Assembly: GCA_030248195.1 (NCBI GenBank)
Contig: JASAND010022857.1
Span: 40,488 to 104,487, forward strand
Length of the DNA stretch: 64,000 nt
Origin: Trissonchulus latispiculum
Lineage: Eukaryota > Nematoda > Enoplea > Enoplida > Ironidae
Direction: 5' to 3'
This document shows positions 63,360-64,000 of this stretch, one piece after another (position 1 is the first letter of the stretch; each line of letters opens with the position of its first letter). The position numbers and the translations under genes are program-made. A model generated the notes under the pieces. It made no database searches. It was not told the DNA's origin and saw only the letters and a program-made list of their open reading frames with translations.

Positions 63360-64000
63360 TGGTTGTTTTGATTTTTGATTCGAATCGAATTAAATCAAAT
63401 CATAGATTTGTTCACAGCAAAAAATCGAACTGAATCAAATGTATATAACTGAAATTTTGGAAGCCAAAATCGAACTGAATCAAATCAAAACTTTTGTCCA
63501 AGAATCAGTAATTTTGATTTTGATGCAATTTTGATTCACATTTTGATTCAGCAGACTTTATGCTGAAAGCTTTCGCTCAGTCTCGTTTCATGCACTATAT
63601 ACAAAATAGTTCTCATAAATTTTTTTTCGAGTACTGTTGTAAATAATTTTTATGTGCACCTAAGGTTTGTTTGTAATTTGTAAATATGTGCACCTAATCT
63701 CTACGGCAGCAATAAGCACTTAATATTACGGTAAATGAAAATTTTTTCAAAGCAAGTCATGAAAATTTAATGTTCTGACTTTGAAATTTGAAAAATCAAA
63801 AAGTTGCATCAAAAATCTAGTTTTGGTAAAAACTGCATCAAAATCAAAAGAATTTCAAATTGATAAAATCAAACAGAATCAAATGAATTCATTTTCTGGG
63901 TCCTAGAAAAATCATACTGCACCGAATCTGGTGCTTTTTCAAAGGCGAAAATCGTACTGAATCAAATCAAAACTTTTGAGGCCGCATCAATACAACCGCA
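63360..64000. repeat. AATCAAA/TTTTGAT-rich repeat, end not in window
   Basis: Both sides (63370-63545 and 63830-64000) are dense in GAATCAAATC, TTTTGATTTTGAT and inverses around a neutral centre. This is a further element with short-motif subterminal repeats. Confidence 0.55.

Overview
The window looks like nuclear DNA of an animal. The genes are intron-rich with GT..AG boundaries, and most of the space is transposon-derived. The host genes are a modular Kunitz/lustrin secreted protein, a peptide GPCR of the DMSR/Srw type, a second Kunitz gene and a C-type lectin/EGF membrane protein. This set points to an ecdysozoan, most likely a nematode with a repeat-rich genome; that is inference from gene families, not proof.

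Layout. 1-6.3 kb: 3' part of a multi-exon gene alternating Kunitz-like and lustrin-type cysteine-rich exons, all phase 1-1. 6.3-19.1 kb: no convincing host gene, but several non-autonomous DNA transposons with inverted ends built from short GC-rich or G-run repeats. 19.1-33.7 kb: a Polinton/Maverick-type element. 37.2-44.5 kb: GPCR, a two-exon Kunitz fragment and a terminal exon with a PPxY motif, with hAT-like MITEs among them. 44.6-51.2 kb: a domain-permuted Penelope-like retroelement (GIY-YIG before RT, one frameshift), then nested hAT-like and palindromic elements. 51.3-58.0 kb: minus-strand C-type lectin/EGF/transmembrane gene. 59.3-64 kb: a decayed second Penelope-like element, tRNA-like repeats and further inverted-repeat elements.

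The Polinton is the main discovery candidate. It carries a recognisable capsid and integration module (adenain-like protease, F54H12.2-like major capsid candidate, pVI/pX-like and other small virion-type proteins, two paralogous capsid-type proteins, retroviral-type integrase with chromodomain, packaging ATPase). No family-B DNA polymerase is visible: only a zinc-finger protein resembling the N-terminal part of Polinton polymerase ORFs remains. It also encodes a two-repeat TATA-binding-protein homologue and a CARD (death-fold) protein. Both terminal inverted repeats contain the same promoter region, the same 10-nt coding first exon (ATG AAT TCC G) and the same phase-1 intron. They diverge exactly at the splice acceptor, so one duplicated transcription start feeds two different genes: zinc finger on the left, CARD on the right. 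Inside, ATAAAAA or a related TATA-like sequence lies 25-50 nt upstream of those morphogenesis genes that do not overlap their upstream neighbour, while genes lacking it overlap their neighbour by 4-32 nt. This suggests a dedicated late-promoter and overlapping-reading-frame organisation that the element's own TBP could serve.
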